DNA from: Agroathelia rolfsii
Taxonomy: Eukaryota > Basidiomycota > Agaricomycetes > Amylocorticiales > Amylocorticiaceae
Direction of reading: 5' to 3'
DNA length: 64,000 bases
Assembly: GCA_018343915.1 (NCBI GenBank)
Contig: JABRWF010000002.1
Coordinates: 1,860,001-1,924,000, forward strand
Shown here in pieces: positions 54,393 through 64,000 of the stretch. How positions within the stretch are numbered: position 1 is the stretch's first letter; every line of letters starts with the position of its first letter. Made by a program: the position numbers and the translations under genes. The notes under the pieces were generated by a model. It did not search any database. It was not told the origin of the DNA and saw only the letters and a list, made by a program, of their open reading frames with translations.

Positions 54393-56340
54393 GTCCCCTT
54401 CTTGCGGCATTAATTTGGAATAACTTTGGGTCTAGAACAACTTGGTCAAGGTTATCTTCCTTATCAGATTATTAGAAGTCTAGTTACCGGGAAAAGGGGT
54501 TAGCCCAACTATTTTCAGACCCTCAGAGGTAAGAAATAACAAATTGGAATTCTGAGAGGAAGAGAGACTACCTAGCCTGCCTTTAGGTAAGATTTTGAGC
54601 TGTTTTCCAATATTCCAAGTTCTTGTGGTCTATACATATGTCAAAGGGGTGGGGAAGTTCAATTAGGTAATGCCGCCATGAGCCTAGAGCTTGGATAATA
54701 GCTAGTATTTCTTTGTCCCAAATATTGTAGTTCCTTTCTATATTGTTCATAGCTTGTGAGAGGAAGGCAATAGGTTGCCAGGAGTTATCTGCCTATTTCT
54801 GGAGTAGGACTACCCCTATTATAAAGTTAGATGCATTGGTTTCTACCTAGGTTTCTACTACCTAGCTATATGCTCTAAGGACCAGTGCAGAGGTAAAGGC
54901 TTCTTTCAGCTTGTCAAATGCCTTTTGTTCATCTGGTCTCTATTTCTATTCAGTTCTTCCAGTTAACTAGTCTAAAGGTTTACAAATTTGGGCAAAATTT
55001 TTGATAAAGTAGCGGTAGTAGTTTACTAGCCCTTGGAATTTTCTGACATCCAAAACCTTTTTTAGGGTAGGCTATTCTAGTACTACATTAACCTTTTCAG
55101 GGGTTATTCAAATTGATATAAAGGACACTAGTACTTCTAAGATATCTACTTTAGGGATGTTATACTCAAATTTTTCTAGGTTGGCAAAGAGATTATTTTT
55201 CTTTAGTACCAAGAAGGCTTCCTTTATATAGTGGTGCAGTTCTGGCTCTGTCTGGGCTCCGGTAATAATATCATCAATATAATGAATAAGCCACCCTTTT
55301 TAATTGAACTCATAGAAGAGGTTATCCATCATAGTCTGTATAGTAGCTAGAGCATTACAAAGACCAAAAGTTATAATAGTGGGTTCAAAAAGGCCCCAAT
55401 TAGTGATGAAGGCTGCCTTGTGTTTATCTCCTTCTTTAATCCAAATATTATTAAAACCCTACCTAAGATCAATTTTGGCAAAGATTCTAAAGCGCATTAT
55501 TTTATCCTGTAGTTTAGAGATTAAGAGGAGAGGGTAGGTATTTTTGATTATTTCTGCATTGAGTTTTTGATAATCCTGGATAAGCTAAAGAGAACTGTTC
55601 TTTTTTGGCACAAAAAACATGGGGGCTACAATTGGACTTTCAGACTTCCTGAGGTATACTTTTTCTAGGTTTTCTTTTAGGTAGTTATTAAGTACTTCTT
55701 CTTCTTTTAAAGATAGAAGGTATGCTTTACTTCTGTATAGCTATACATTGTCCTTAAGGATAATTTTATAGTCCCAGGGTTTGCGTAGAGAGAGGCATTT
55801 TGATTCTTCTTTGGGGAATACTTCTTCAAACTTGGATATCCATTTAGGTAATATTCTAGAGGAGATTTAGAGGGAATTTTTATTGCTTAATTTTTCCACC
55901 AACTAGTTAATTATAGGGTTTTCTAACCTTAATCAGTTAATTTTAAGTATGATATTTTCTGGGCCTATGTCTGTTACCAGGAAAGGAGGCTTCTTTTAAA
56001 CTCCCCCTATTAAAGTATTGAGAATCACAATTTCTTCTATTATACCCTGGGCATTTTTAGTGTTATTAATATTATATAAAGGTATATTATGTGGTAATTT
56101 TTCTATGCAAATTTTATTTTTCTTAATGAAACGGGAGTGAATAAAAGAGGAAGAGGTGCCAGAATTGATTATAGCTAATGTTATAAGAGAAGAGAAATGT
56201 CCATGAAACATGATAGAGATGTAGAGATACTGTCTATATACACCAGAAATAGAAACAGATTTATATAATAGAAAAGAGGAAAACTAATTACAAAGATATA
56301 GGTTGGCTGAAATGGCCCTTTCTATCAACCCTTCTAAAAA
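54393..56340 (-). pseudogene. pol: Element E pol: RNase H, RT, protease (decayed)
   Basis: The minus strand matches B pol from RNase H leftover (54393-54960) through the RT-RNase H connection, RT with the YIDD-equivalent near 55275-55285 and MFFVPKKN-equivalent near 55610-55625, and the RT start near 55790. Protease is open for 71 codons at 56211-55996 (FHGHFSSLITLAIINSGTSS with DSGA changed to NSGT, then SRFIKKN and PLYNINN). Integrase and the 3' end are absent: the left edge abuts an A/B LTR in the opposite orientation. The frameshift hairpin remnant is at 56305-56336. Confidence 0.85.
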
Positions 56341-56348
56341 CCTGCTTT

Positions 56349-57548
56349 TGTTATGAGTTGGAATTTTTGCCAATTTTTTGGTTATTTTCCTGTATTATTC
56401 AGACTTGTGTTTCTTTTGTTATTATATTTTCTTTCCTTTTTTTCTTTATTTTCTTAAGTAAATTACCCTTTAGGGTACGGACTGTGGACAGTACAGTGGT
56501 CATCTAATTAGCCTTCACATGTTCCATGTTGTGACTGTACGGAACGCCCTAGTGGCTGTGCCAAAGACGCAACAAGGGAAATTAGAGCGGAGCTCCAATA
56601 TTCAGTAGGAGATTAAAGTAGACTATATATACAAGTTAGTAATGAGCTTTAATGATAACGGTTTTTATACCTGAACCACCACTACTACCTTGCACCCATA
56701 TACATACATAAGCCTTGCTACTTATCCACCTTCACCCATGTAAGTCTAATACTATATATATTAGCTAGTATGTATAGTATAGTATATAAGTATAAGTACA
56801 ATAGTGGTAGTATACCATATAATATAGTGTACAGTGCAGTAGTGGCCAGATACACGTGCTGCCAGTCTTAGGACTGGCACCGTTCATTATTCCAAGCTGC
56901 ATGTTACAGGAGTAATCTTGGGGCTATGCTATCTTTTATTTCATCACTATGTATAGCCTAGGAACACAGTCTTTTTTTCCTGATTAATTCCTAATAGTTA
57001 CTAGTACTATTCTGGAAATGGAATTCCATATAGATGCCTAGTGGAGCTAGGGTAAACAATCTTCCCCTGCATAGCCTCCTTATTGCTTCTAACTCTGGTA
57101 GTATATAAACCCCTAAAGCTACATATAGACCTTTCCATAGTAGTATAAGTAGACCATATAACTTGCACTGAAGGCCTCAGCTTTGACCTCTTTGCCTTTA
57201 GGCAAGTATAGGCTTATGTATCCCTTTAAATAGATTACTAATAAAAATCTTTGCCTTTACAGTATTATAACTATAGGCCTAGCCTTTCCTCCTAGCTCCC
57301 CTCCCTCTTTCCCTTATTTAGTGGTGGTGTAAATCCCTACAACTGCATGTGAAACATAAGAGTAGCCATAAGATAATTAAGAGAGTACCTATAAGCCCTT
57401 AATAGAATAGGGTTTACTTATGTGGGAAAATTAGTTTTTCTTAGGTACTTTGATTATTTTATTAAGTATGTATACCTTAATTTGTACTATAACAAAGTAG
57501 GTGTAACAAGCCTAAATATCAATGTCAAGTTAAGGAGTACCCTTGATA
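56349..57548 (+). repeat. A/B-family solo LTR in element E gag, TSD GCTTT
   Basis: Starts TGTTATGAG and ends CCCTTGATA, with exact TSD GCTTT at 56344-56348 and 57549-57553. Net 832 bp after removing the Copia LTR inside it. Confidence 0.9.
56527..56889 (+). repeat. Copia solo LTR, TSD TTCCA
   Basis: 363 bp, TGTTGTGAC...GTTCATTA, with exact TSD TTCCA at 56522-56526 and 56890-56894 that restores the A/B LTR sequence. It keeps more CpG than the LTR around it, so it is younger. Confidence 0.9.
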
Positions 57549-58867
57549 GCTTTATCTTTGAACACTGTGAGCACCATTGCTTGCTATTCTAACAGTGCTT
57601 AGAGGTCAGCTATTGTCATGAGTGATCATCCTTCACTGATATCATTACTTAAGGTAGAAGAACTAAGTTGATCCAGAATAGGAGTAGTGCTAGTAGCTCA
57701 CACCTAGAGTTAGCTTCCTTAGAACCTGGAGACTCTGGGGTTAGTATAGGTTGAGGTGAAGTGCCCCTACTATTGGTAGTTATAGTATTGTACTATGCTT
57801 AAGTCTCGTGGAGTTTAGGAGCTACTAAATGCTCCTGCCAATAGTCTTATTGACCCCACCAGTAACTATGCTGCATTAATTACAATTAGATTGGCTGCAC
57901 TGCCAGGTGAGTTTTGAAACTAGTTATGGGGTTTCCAACCATCCATCCAAATACCAGTATTGTAAAGTCCTTCTTCTGCATCAACCACTGCCTTGATAAG
58001 GTCTTTCAGGGTTTCCTTTCTTGATTTTAGGTATCCTCCTACAACTGTTTGGATTTTGGGAGATAGCATCTGCCAGTACCTGACTCTGAGGTCTTTATTT
58101 GATAACTTTGTTTCTACTGAAAGAGAGGAGAATGTTGCCATAAAGTCAGCAACTGAGGAGGTTCCTTGTTTCAGGTCCTAAAGCTTTTGTAGGGCAATAT
58201 GCCCAAAGTCCCTTGCTCTATATAATGCCTTAAACTTGGCATAAAGGTTGTTTTCAAAGTTAAACCTCTTTTTGTCAAAGAGGATTTTAAATTTCCATGA
58301 TCATACTTTTAGGGCTTCTTTTAGTAATCCCATAAAGTATTGGGCCTTGACTTTCTTAGAGCTGTAAATCTGGGAATTTAATTTGATGTGGTTCTTAAAG
58401 CTAAACATGAAGGATTAGAATTTATTCCAGTCCCCAGAGAATTTCTCAGGGGCCTATCCAATTTATTTTGGGGTAGACAAGGGGGTTGCAGTGCTTATTG
58501 CAGATAGGGCAGGTTCTCTTTCTAAAATAGAGGCAAAGTGGGCTTGCGTTTCTTATACATTTTGCAAGGTTTGCTCAATTTTAGCCTGGTTAGCCTACAG
58601 GAGTGAGAGAATATTGAGCAGTTCTTGCAGGACTGCCATTTTGTTGGATGGGGGTAGGATGGAAGGTTCAAGTAGTTTCTCTTGCACAACTTCTTCTTCT
58701 TCTAAGGATTCTTCTTCTTTGTCTTCTTCTTCTTCTAAACTTTCTTCTTTAAAAGCAGGGTGCTCTTCTTTTGTTGTAGGTTGTTTAGGGTTGATAGGTT
58801 GTTTCTATTACAGAGCAGGTGCTTCTGGTTCTTTAGGTTGATACACAACCCCTGAATAAGTACTCAT

Positions 58868-60333
58868 AAACTATTTGAGTGGTAGTAGTATAGTCTTCTT
58901 TGTCACTAGAGGGTTCTGGTTACCAAATGTAGTAGATAGGATTTGTCTTCTTTGGCTGGGGCTAGAGCTTACCTATACAGTAATTACACAAAAATTCACA
59001 CAAAATAATAATGGCAGGGGGGGTGGAAAAGGTGCCACTTAAGCTTAACAGTAATAAACTTTAATTCCTTAAAAGGAACTCCTAGAACACCAGGTGTATA
59101 AGACCTGTTATTGTACTTTGGATATAGCTAATGAATTGTATAGAGTATATATACTATCTTTATCTGAACGGGGTTGTTAGTAGGGTTTGGAGGCCTCTAT
59201 GCAATAGCTTCCCAAAGTAGTTTACTGTTTTCTTGCTTAGAATAAGGTTCTTTTTATAAAAATAGAAAATAGAGGCTCTTTATTGTTAAAAGCACACCTA
59301 ACTCTTGCCACCAAAACTCAACTAATGCCTATAAAAACCCCTCTAAGGTACGGAGTAACTAGTAATGGTTATTTTACTTCTCCTAAGGCTTAGGATATAA
59401 GGGTGTATACTTTCATATGCACTGTCCTTATTATCACTCACACTAGAGCTTATCAATCCCTAGGCTTTACTCTAAGTCTACTAGACTTTCAAGCAAAGGC
59501 TATTATTGAGACACCAATGTTCTTGTATATATAAGTAGGTATTAGGGTATCTTAACCTCAACAAGTACAGGGCAAAGCCTTTACTTGCTTAAGTGCACTA
59601 AGCACTATGTGTGTTGTGTTATTGTAGATGTAAATAGTCACTACTAGGGCTGGACCTATCTTATGCACATACACAAAGACTATACTAAGCAAGTCTCTTC
59701 TATAAGCAGCATAGAGCATGCTTACAACCTTCTAGCACAGAGTAGAGAGGATTTGGGGGAGGGGAGAGAGAGAGAAGAAAGGGGGGAAGGGACAGGCTCT
59801 ATAAGCCTAGAGTGAGGTAACTAAAGATAAAGTTTTATTATATCAGTTATTACTTTAATACATAGCACTACTTGTACTTACCTAAAGATAAAGAGAACGA
59901 ATCTAGGTCTTTGGGTAAGAGCACTACAGGGTTATATACTAATTCTACCTGGTCTGTGCACTGGTGCATAGTCTGTATACTGGGGTGCTAAGTATGGTGT
60001 AATATTGCATCATAATGAGTCTATTGTGATATTATGATCTGGGCTCATATTCTAGACTTGTACATATATAATATATCATATGATTAGCTGTTACATGATG
60101 GCCAGTTATGCAGTGACTAGTCACATGACTTGCTTAGTTATCAGGGTGATTATATAATGTTTATGTAAGTTATATATCAAAAAATAGAGAAAAATCAGGA
60201 AAAATTCAGAAAAATAGTAAGAAATTCTAAATAAATTTATAGTATAATGAGTGTCTTATAACATTTATATACAATTGTTACTTGTACCTTCTTAGACCAT
60301 AGAAGTCTAAGGGATCTAGTAGCTTTAACCTAA
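58868..60333 (-). other. Element E leader and decayed primer site, with an X LTR inside
   Basis: Matches the B leader, including a G run at 59019-59025 and, after the X LTR (59284-60263), the primer-site region. The minus strand has AGGTTAAAGCT at 60331-60321, the decayed form of AGGTCGAAGCT. Confidence 0.7.
59284..60263 (-). repeat. X-family solo LTR (minus), TSD TTTAT
   Basis: 980 bp, TGTTAAAAGCAC...CTTATAACA, with exact TSD TTTAT at 59279-59283 and 60264-60268. Confidence 0.88.
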
Positions 60334-61170
60334 TATCAAGGATACACTCCTTAACTAGATAATATTGGGTGTGGAGGGCCTACTAATTAAATAACCAAAC
60401 AATATAACCTTTTAACACTTAATATCAAAGTATCTAAGAACATGTAGTTTTCCCACACAAATAAACCCTTATCTATTGAGGGTTTGTAGGTACTCTGCTA
60501 TTTTTCTTACAATTCACTTATTTAGATTCATATATATAAGGGGATTTACACTGCCTCCAAATAAAAGAGAAAAGAGGAAGAGCTAAGAGGAGGGTCCTAG
60601 GCCTGAGAAAATATACCCTAAAGGCAAAGATTTATTAGTAATCTATTTATGTAATGAGATACAACCTTAGCACTTGCCTAAAGGCAAAGAAGTTAAAGCT
60701 AGGGCCTTCAGGACAAGTTATATACTTTATTTATACTACTAAGGAAGGGTCTATATACAGCCTTATTGGTCTATGTATAGCTAGAGTTAGAAGTATTAAA
60801 TGAGGCTATGCAGGGGAAGAACTTTTATCCTAACTCCACTAGGCATCTATATAAAATTCTATTTCTAGAATGGTATTAGTAACTATTAGGAATTGTTCAG
60901 GGAAAGAAGGCTATACTTCTTAGGCTGTGTATAATAATGAAGAGGAAATAGCACAGCCCTAAGATTACTCCTGTAATATGTAGCTTGGAATATATAAGAG
61001 CTAATCAGGTGACCACTGTACTGCCCACAGTCCATACCCTAAAGAGTAATTTTAATAAGGAAAGTAAAGGAAAGAAAATGCAATAATAAAAGAAATACTA
61101 GTCCAAATATTTACAAGAAAATAACCGAAAAATTGCCAAAAAATTATTTCTACAAGTCCAACTCATGATA
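60334..61170 (-). repeat. 5' LTR of element E (A/B family)
   Basis: 837 bp; plus orientation TATCAAGGA...CTCATGATA, next to the decayed primer site. The leader hairpin and intron-like module are visible on the minus strand near 60600-60720. Confidence 0.85.
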
Positions 61171-61293
61171 CTATGGGAAAATTCCTTAGTCTAGGTACTT
61201 TTGTTTAGTATTAAGTGAGTATCTTTGGTTATACAAAGACAAAGTAGACACCCCATACCTAAATATTCAAGCATAGTTAATAGTACTCTTAAC
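61171..61293 (+). repeat. A/B-family LTR, last ~120 bp only
   Basis: CTATGGGAAAATTCC...CTCTTAACA matches the 3' end of an A/B LTR in plus orientation. Element E probably inserted into this LTR. Confidence 0.7.
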
Positions 61294-61343
61294 ATTATTA
61301 TTACTACACAAATAGTTAACCTTGCTAAGTTAGACTTGGTACT
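61294..61343. other. 50-bp unassigned gap
   Basis: Short AT-rich stretch between LTR fragments; nothing recognised. Confidence 0.4.
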
Positions 61344-61666
61344 TGTCAAGAGCACACCTGACTCTTGCCACCAAAACTCAACCAGAGCCTACGTCAACCC
61401 CTGTAAGGTACAGGGTAGCCTGGAATGCAAGGATGGATATGCCTTGTATGCTATCTTTGTTCTTACTCAACTCTAAGCTTGCTGATCACCAAGCTTTACT
61501 CTAGACTTGCAAAGTCTTCAAACAAGGTCTACCATTGAGGCACAAAGTTTCTTATGTATACAAATAGGTATGCAGGGTCTCTTAGCCTTGATAAATACAG
61601 GGCAAGTCTTTGTTTACTTAGGTGCACTAAGCACTATGTTTGATTTGTGTTATTGCAGATGTAAAT
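61344..61666 (-). repeat. X-family LTR (minus), truncated
   Basis: Starts TGTCAAGAGCACACC and breaks after about 320 bp, where a plus-strand X LTR begins. The open frames here are not genes. Confidence 0.78.
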
Positions 61667-62158
61667 TGTTACAAGTCAATCTATGTACTATAAATTTATT
61701 TAGAATTTCTTATTATTTTTCCGAAATTTTCCTGATTTTTCTCAATTTTTTGGAATATAATATGTATATTACATAAGCAAACATTATATAAGTACTTTGA
61801 TGACTAAGCAAAGTCATATAATCAGTCATCATGTGACTAGCCATTATATGACCACTAGTCATGTAACTTATTATATAAGTAGATCTAGAGTATGGGTCTA
61901 GAATATAATACCATTATAGACTCACTATAGTGCAATATCATATCATACTTAGCACTTCTGTACACAGACTATATACTAGTATACAGACCAGGTAGAAATA
62001 GTATATAACCCTGTAGTACCTCTACCTGAAGACCCTAGATTTATTCTCTTTGTCTTTAGATAAGCACAGTAGTGCTTTGTATCTAATAGTTAGCTAACAT
62101 AATAAAACTTCATCTTTAGAGTTTATTCACTCTAGGCTTATAGAGCCTGTCCCTATCT
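61667..62158 (+). repeat. X-family LTR (plus), truncated
   Basis: TGTTACAAGTCAATC... to just after the intron-like module, then cut by a Copia LTR fragment. Confidence 0.78.
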
Positions 62159-62280
62159 TAATGAACAGTGCCAGTCCTAAGACCAGCAGCGCATGCATCT
62201 GGCCACTACTATACTGTATACTACATTGCATAGTATACTACCACTATTGTACTTATACTTATGTACTACACTATACATAC
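62159..62280 (-). repeat. Copia LTR fragment (minus)
   Basis: TAATGAACAGTGCCAGTCC... matches the reversed end of the Copia LTR, confirming its TG...TA terminus; it is cut by the LTR of element F. Confidence 0.75.
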
Positions 62281-63136
62281 TGTCAAGGGTACTCTTGACT
62301 ACGCTTGGACTTTTGGGTGTGGGGTGCCTACTTTGTCTTTTGCACAACCAAAGATACTTACTCAATACTTAAATCAAAGTACTTAAGAAGTACCAATTTT
62401 CCTACACAGAAATTCCCTTAATATATTAGGGTGCCCGTAGGTACTCTTTTATTACCCTTACAATTTACTCGTTCTTGAGTCACATGTTTTGTAGGGATTT
62501 GCACCACCACCAAGTAATGGAAAGGGAGAGCTTAGAGGGGTAGGCTAGGCCTAAGGTTTATTAGTACCCTGAAGGCAAAGATTTATTAGCAATCTACTTA
62601 AGTAAGAATACAACCTATGTTCTACTTGCTTGAAGGCAAAGAGGTCAAAGCTGAGCTCTTCAGGACAAGTTACATGCTACTTTTATACTACTACCGAAGG
62701 GTCCGTGCGCAGCTATAATGGTTTGTATGTAGCTATAATGGTCTGTGCGCAGCTAGAGATAGAAGTAATGAAGATGGCAATGCAGGGGAAGAATGTTTTG
62801 CCTAACTCCACCGGGCATCCGTGTAGACTTCTATTTCTAGAAGAATATCAGTAATCTGTTAGGAATTATTCAGGGGAAGGAAGGCTATGTTCCTAGGCTG
62901 TACATGGTGATGAAGGAGAAGGCGCACAGCCCTGAGATTACTCCTGTGACATACGGCTTGGAATACGTGAGGGCCAATCAGGTGACCACTGTACTGCCCA
63001 TAGTCCATGCCCTAAAGGGTAATTTTTGTGAGAGAAAATGAGAATAAAGAAAGAAAATACAGTAACTGAGGAAATACTGGTCCAAAAAATATAAGAAAAT
63101 AACAGAAAAATCCGCGAAAATTCCCTTCTCATGACA
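62281..63136 (-). repeat. 3' LTR of element F (A/B family)
   Basis: 856 bp; plus orientation TGTCAAGGG...CTCATGACA, followed by the polypurine tract (TTACCCCCTTCC). CpG is partly preserved, so its age is intermediate. Confidence 0.85.
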
Positions 63137-64000
63137 TTACCCCCTTCCTAGGGGGATTTCCTCCAGAACATCCCAAGTTCCCAAGTCCCTCCTATCTTTG
63201 CTTCAGGACTGCTGGTGAAGTTTTCTATTAGTCAAAAGAGTAACTCCGCAAAGGCTGCAGCTGATAAGCATTTAGGTGCTTTAGGGTTTTTCCAATGGAA
63301 TTCTTTGATCAGACAAGGAGCATTAGAAACATTTTTTTCTGATTTCCATGAATCTTCTCCAGGGTAACCCTTCTATTCAATGAGGTATTCTAGCTTTTTT
63401 GTTCTTGGACTAAGACAGCTATCCTTAATTGTTAGAATCTCCATTTCTTCTTCTCCCTTGATTTCAACTGGGGGTGGTGGTGGTGCTACTGGTCTGGATT
63501 CTACTTGAATATGGGGTTTGATAAGTGAGACATAGAAGACATCATGGATAGTCCATTGCCTAGGAATTGCAAGGCAGGCTGCTCAGTTACCAACTAACTC
63601 TGTGATTTTGTAAGGCCCAATCTATTCTGCCAACAGCTTTTTTGAGGGTTGCGCCAATTGGATATTCTTAGTATTAAGCTAGACCTTATTTCCAGGCATA
63701 TATTTTGGGACTTTCGCGGCATGTTTGTCAAAGAAGTACTTCATTCTGTCTGCTGCACAATCCAGGACTGCTTTAGTGTCCTCCTAGAGTTCTTTAACCT
63801 TCCCAATCCAGTTTTATGCCCCTTGTGTATGTAGTATTCCTACTGTAGTTATATCCATTTTTGGTGAAAACCCATAGTTCATTTCAAAAGGGGAGGCTTT
63901 AAGGGCGGAGTGTTGATGGTTATTTAAGGCAAATTTGGCTAGAGGAAGTAGACCGGCCTAATTATCTTGTCTATGGGATATGTAGTTCCTCAGAAACACT
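63137..64000 (-). pseudogene. pol: Element F pol: chromodomain and integrase end, partial
   Basis: The minus strand matches the B pol C terminus. The stop is at the position equivalent to RKSP-stop (five C retained). Then come the FRPIE-like end with LTSAAAFAELLF-type words (63230-63270), the chromodomain with EYL...KGYPGEDSW near 63340-63400, Pro-rich linker (63470-63490), GPY/F region near 63610-63640 and the integrase C-terminal part beyond. Some Trp and Gln codons are now TAG (for example near 63625 and 63680), so the copy is damaged but less than D or E. It runs off the window at 64000; gag and the other LTR would be outside. Confidence 0.82.

Larger units (their letters stand above)
56341..58867 (-). 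pseudogene. gag: Element E gag (decayed), split by an A/B solo LTR
   Basis: The minus-strand gag starts at ATG 58867 (MSTYSGVVYQPKEPEAP, compare MSTRSG in A) with an acidic Glu-rich stretch (58760-58680), the helix LLNILSLL near 58610-58570, gag core, an open run 58141-57920 (ATFSSLSVETKLSNKDLRVRYW, MDGWKP), and a weak knuckle near 57775. Its last codons lie at 56341-56348 beyond the LTR insertion. Stops and Arg-to-Gln/His type changes dominate. The decayed frameshift heptamer (AGGTTTT on the minus strand) sits at its end. Confidence 0.85.

Overview
The window is fungal nuclear DNA: one ordinary gene at the left edge, then about 62 kb of LTR retrotransposons inserted into one another. Evidence for a fungus is the S33 proline-iminopeptidase gene with a single 55-bp GT-AG intron, chromodomain-bearing Ty3/gypsy elements (chromoviruses), Tf1-type self-priming sites, and strong RIP-like decay of older copies (C to T at CpG and CpA, with stop codons made from CAG and TGG). 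Class or species cannot be fixed from this sequence.

Layout. 1-1.9 kb: peptidase gene (minus strand) and its upstream region. 1.9-2.56 kb: unassigned DNA with a 43-bp tandem repeat. 2.56-36.5 kb: a multi-level nest that can be unpicked by target-site duplications (TSDs). A decayed Copia element (+) holds a decayed gypsy element Y (-, TSD TGCAA). Y holds many solo LTRs; one of them, an X LTR (TSD CTACC), holds the young gypsy element A (+, TSD TATAC), and A holds the young gypsy element B (-, TSD CTCCT). Removing the insertions gives about 7.0 kb each for A, B and Y. 36.5-44.3 kb: fragments of families X, W, U, Y and A. 44.3-53.8 kb: two decayed gypsy pol regions (D and C) joined through an unclassified 1.2-kb unit, C ending in an X LTR. 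53.8-62.3 kb: decayed gypsy E (-), pierced by LTRs. 62.3-64 kb: the 3' end of gypsy F (-), running out of the window.

A and B are the only near-intact elements. Each has LTRs that differ at only a few sites, an intact gag, and a pol that is intact (A, once B is removed) or broken by one stop (B). They show how this group works. Transcription would start in the LTR just after a TATAAATA box. The first 11 nt of the RNA are perfectly complementary to a primer site 2 nt after the LTR (self-priming). Gag-Pol is made by a -1 frameshift at GGGTTTT on the gag stop codon, 5 nt upstream of a 32-nt hairpin. Integrase ends in a chromodomain. The older Y family has the same priming and frameshift layout with different sequence, which supports function.

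LTR families named here for convenience: A/B (about 820-860 bp, TGTCATGAG...CTTGACA), X (about 955 bp, TGTTACAAG...CTCTTGACA), Y (about 845 bp, TGTCATGGG...CCTTGACA), W (about 600 bp, TGTTAAGTC...CGTGACA), Copia (about 362 bp, TGTTGTGAC...TTCATTA), and single units U, V, S, T and Z. All element and family letters are local labels.
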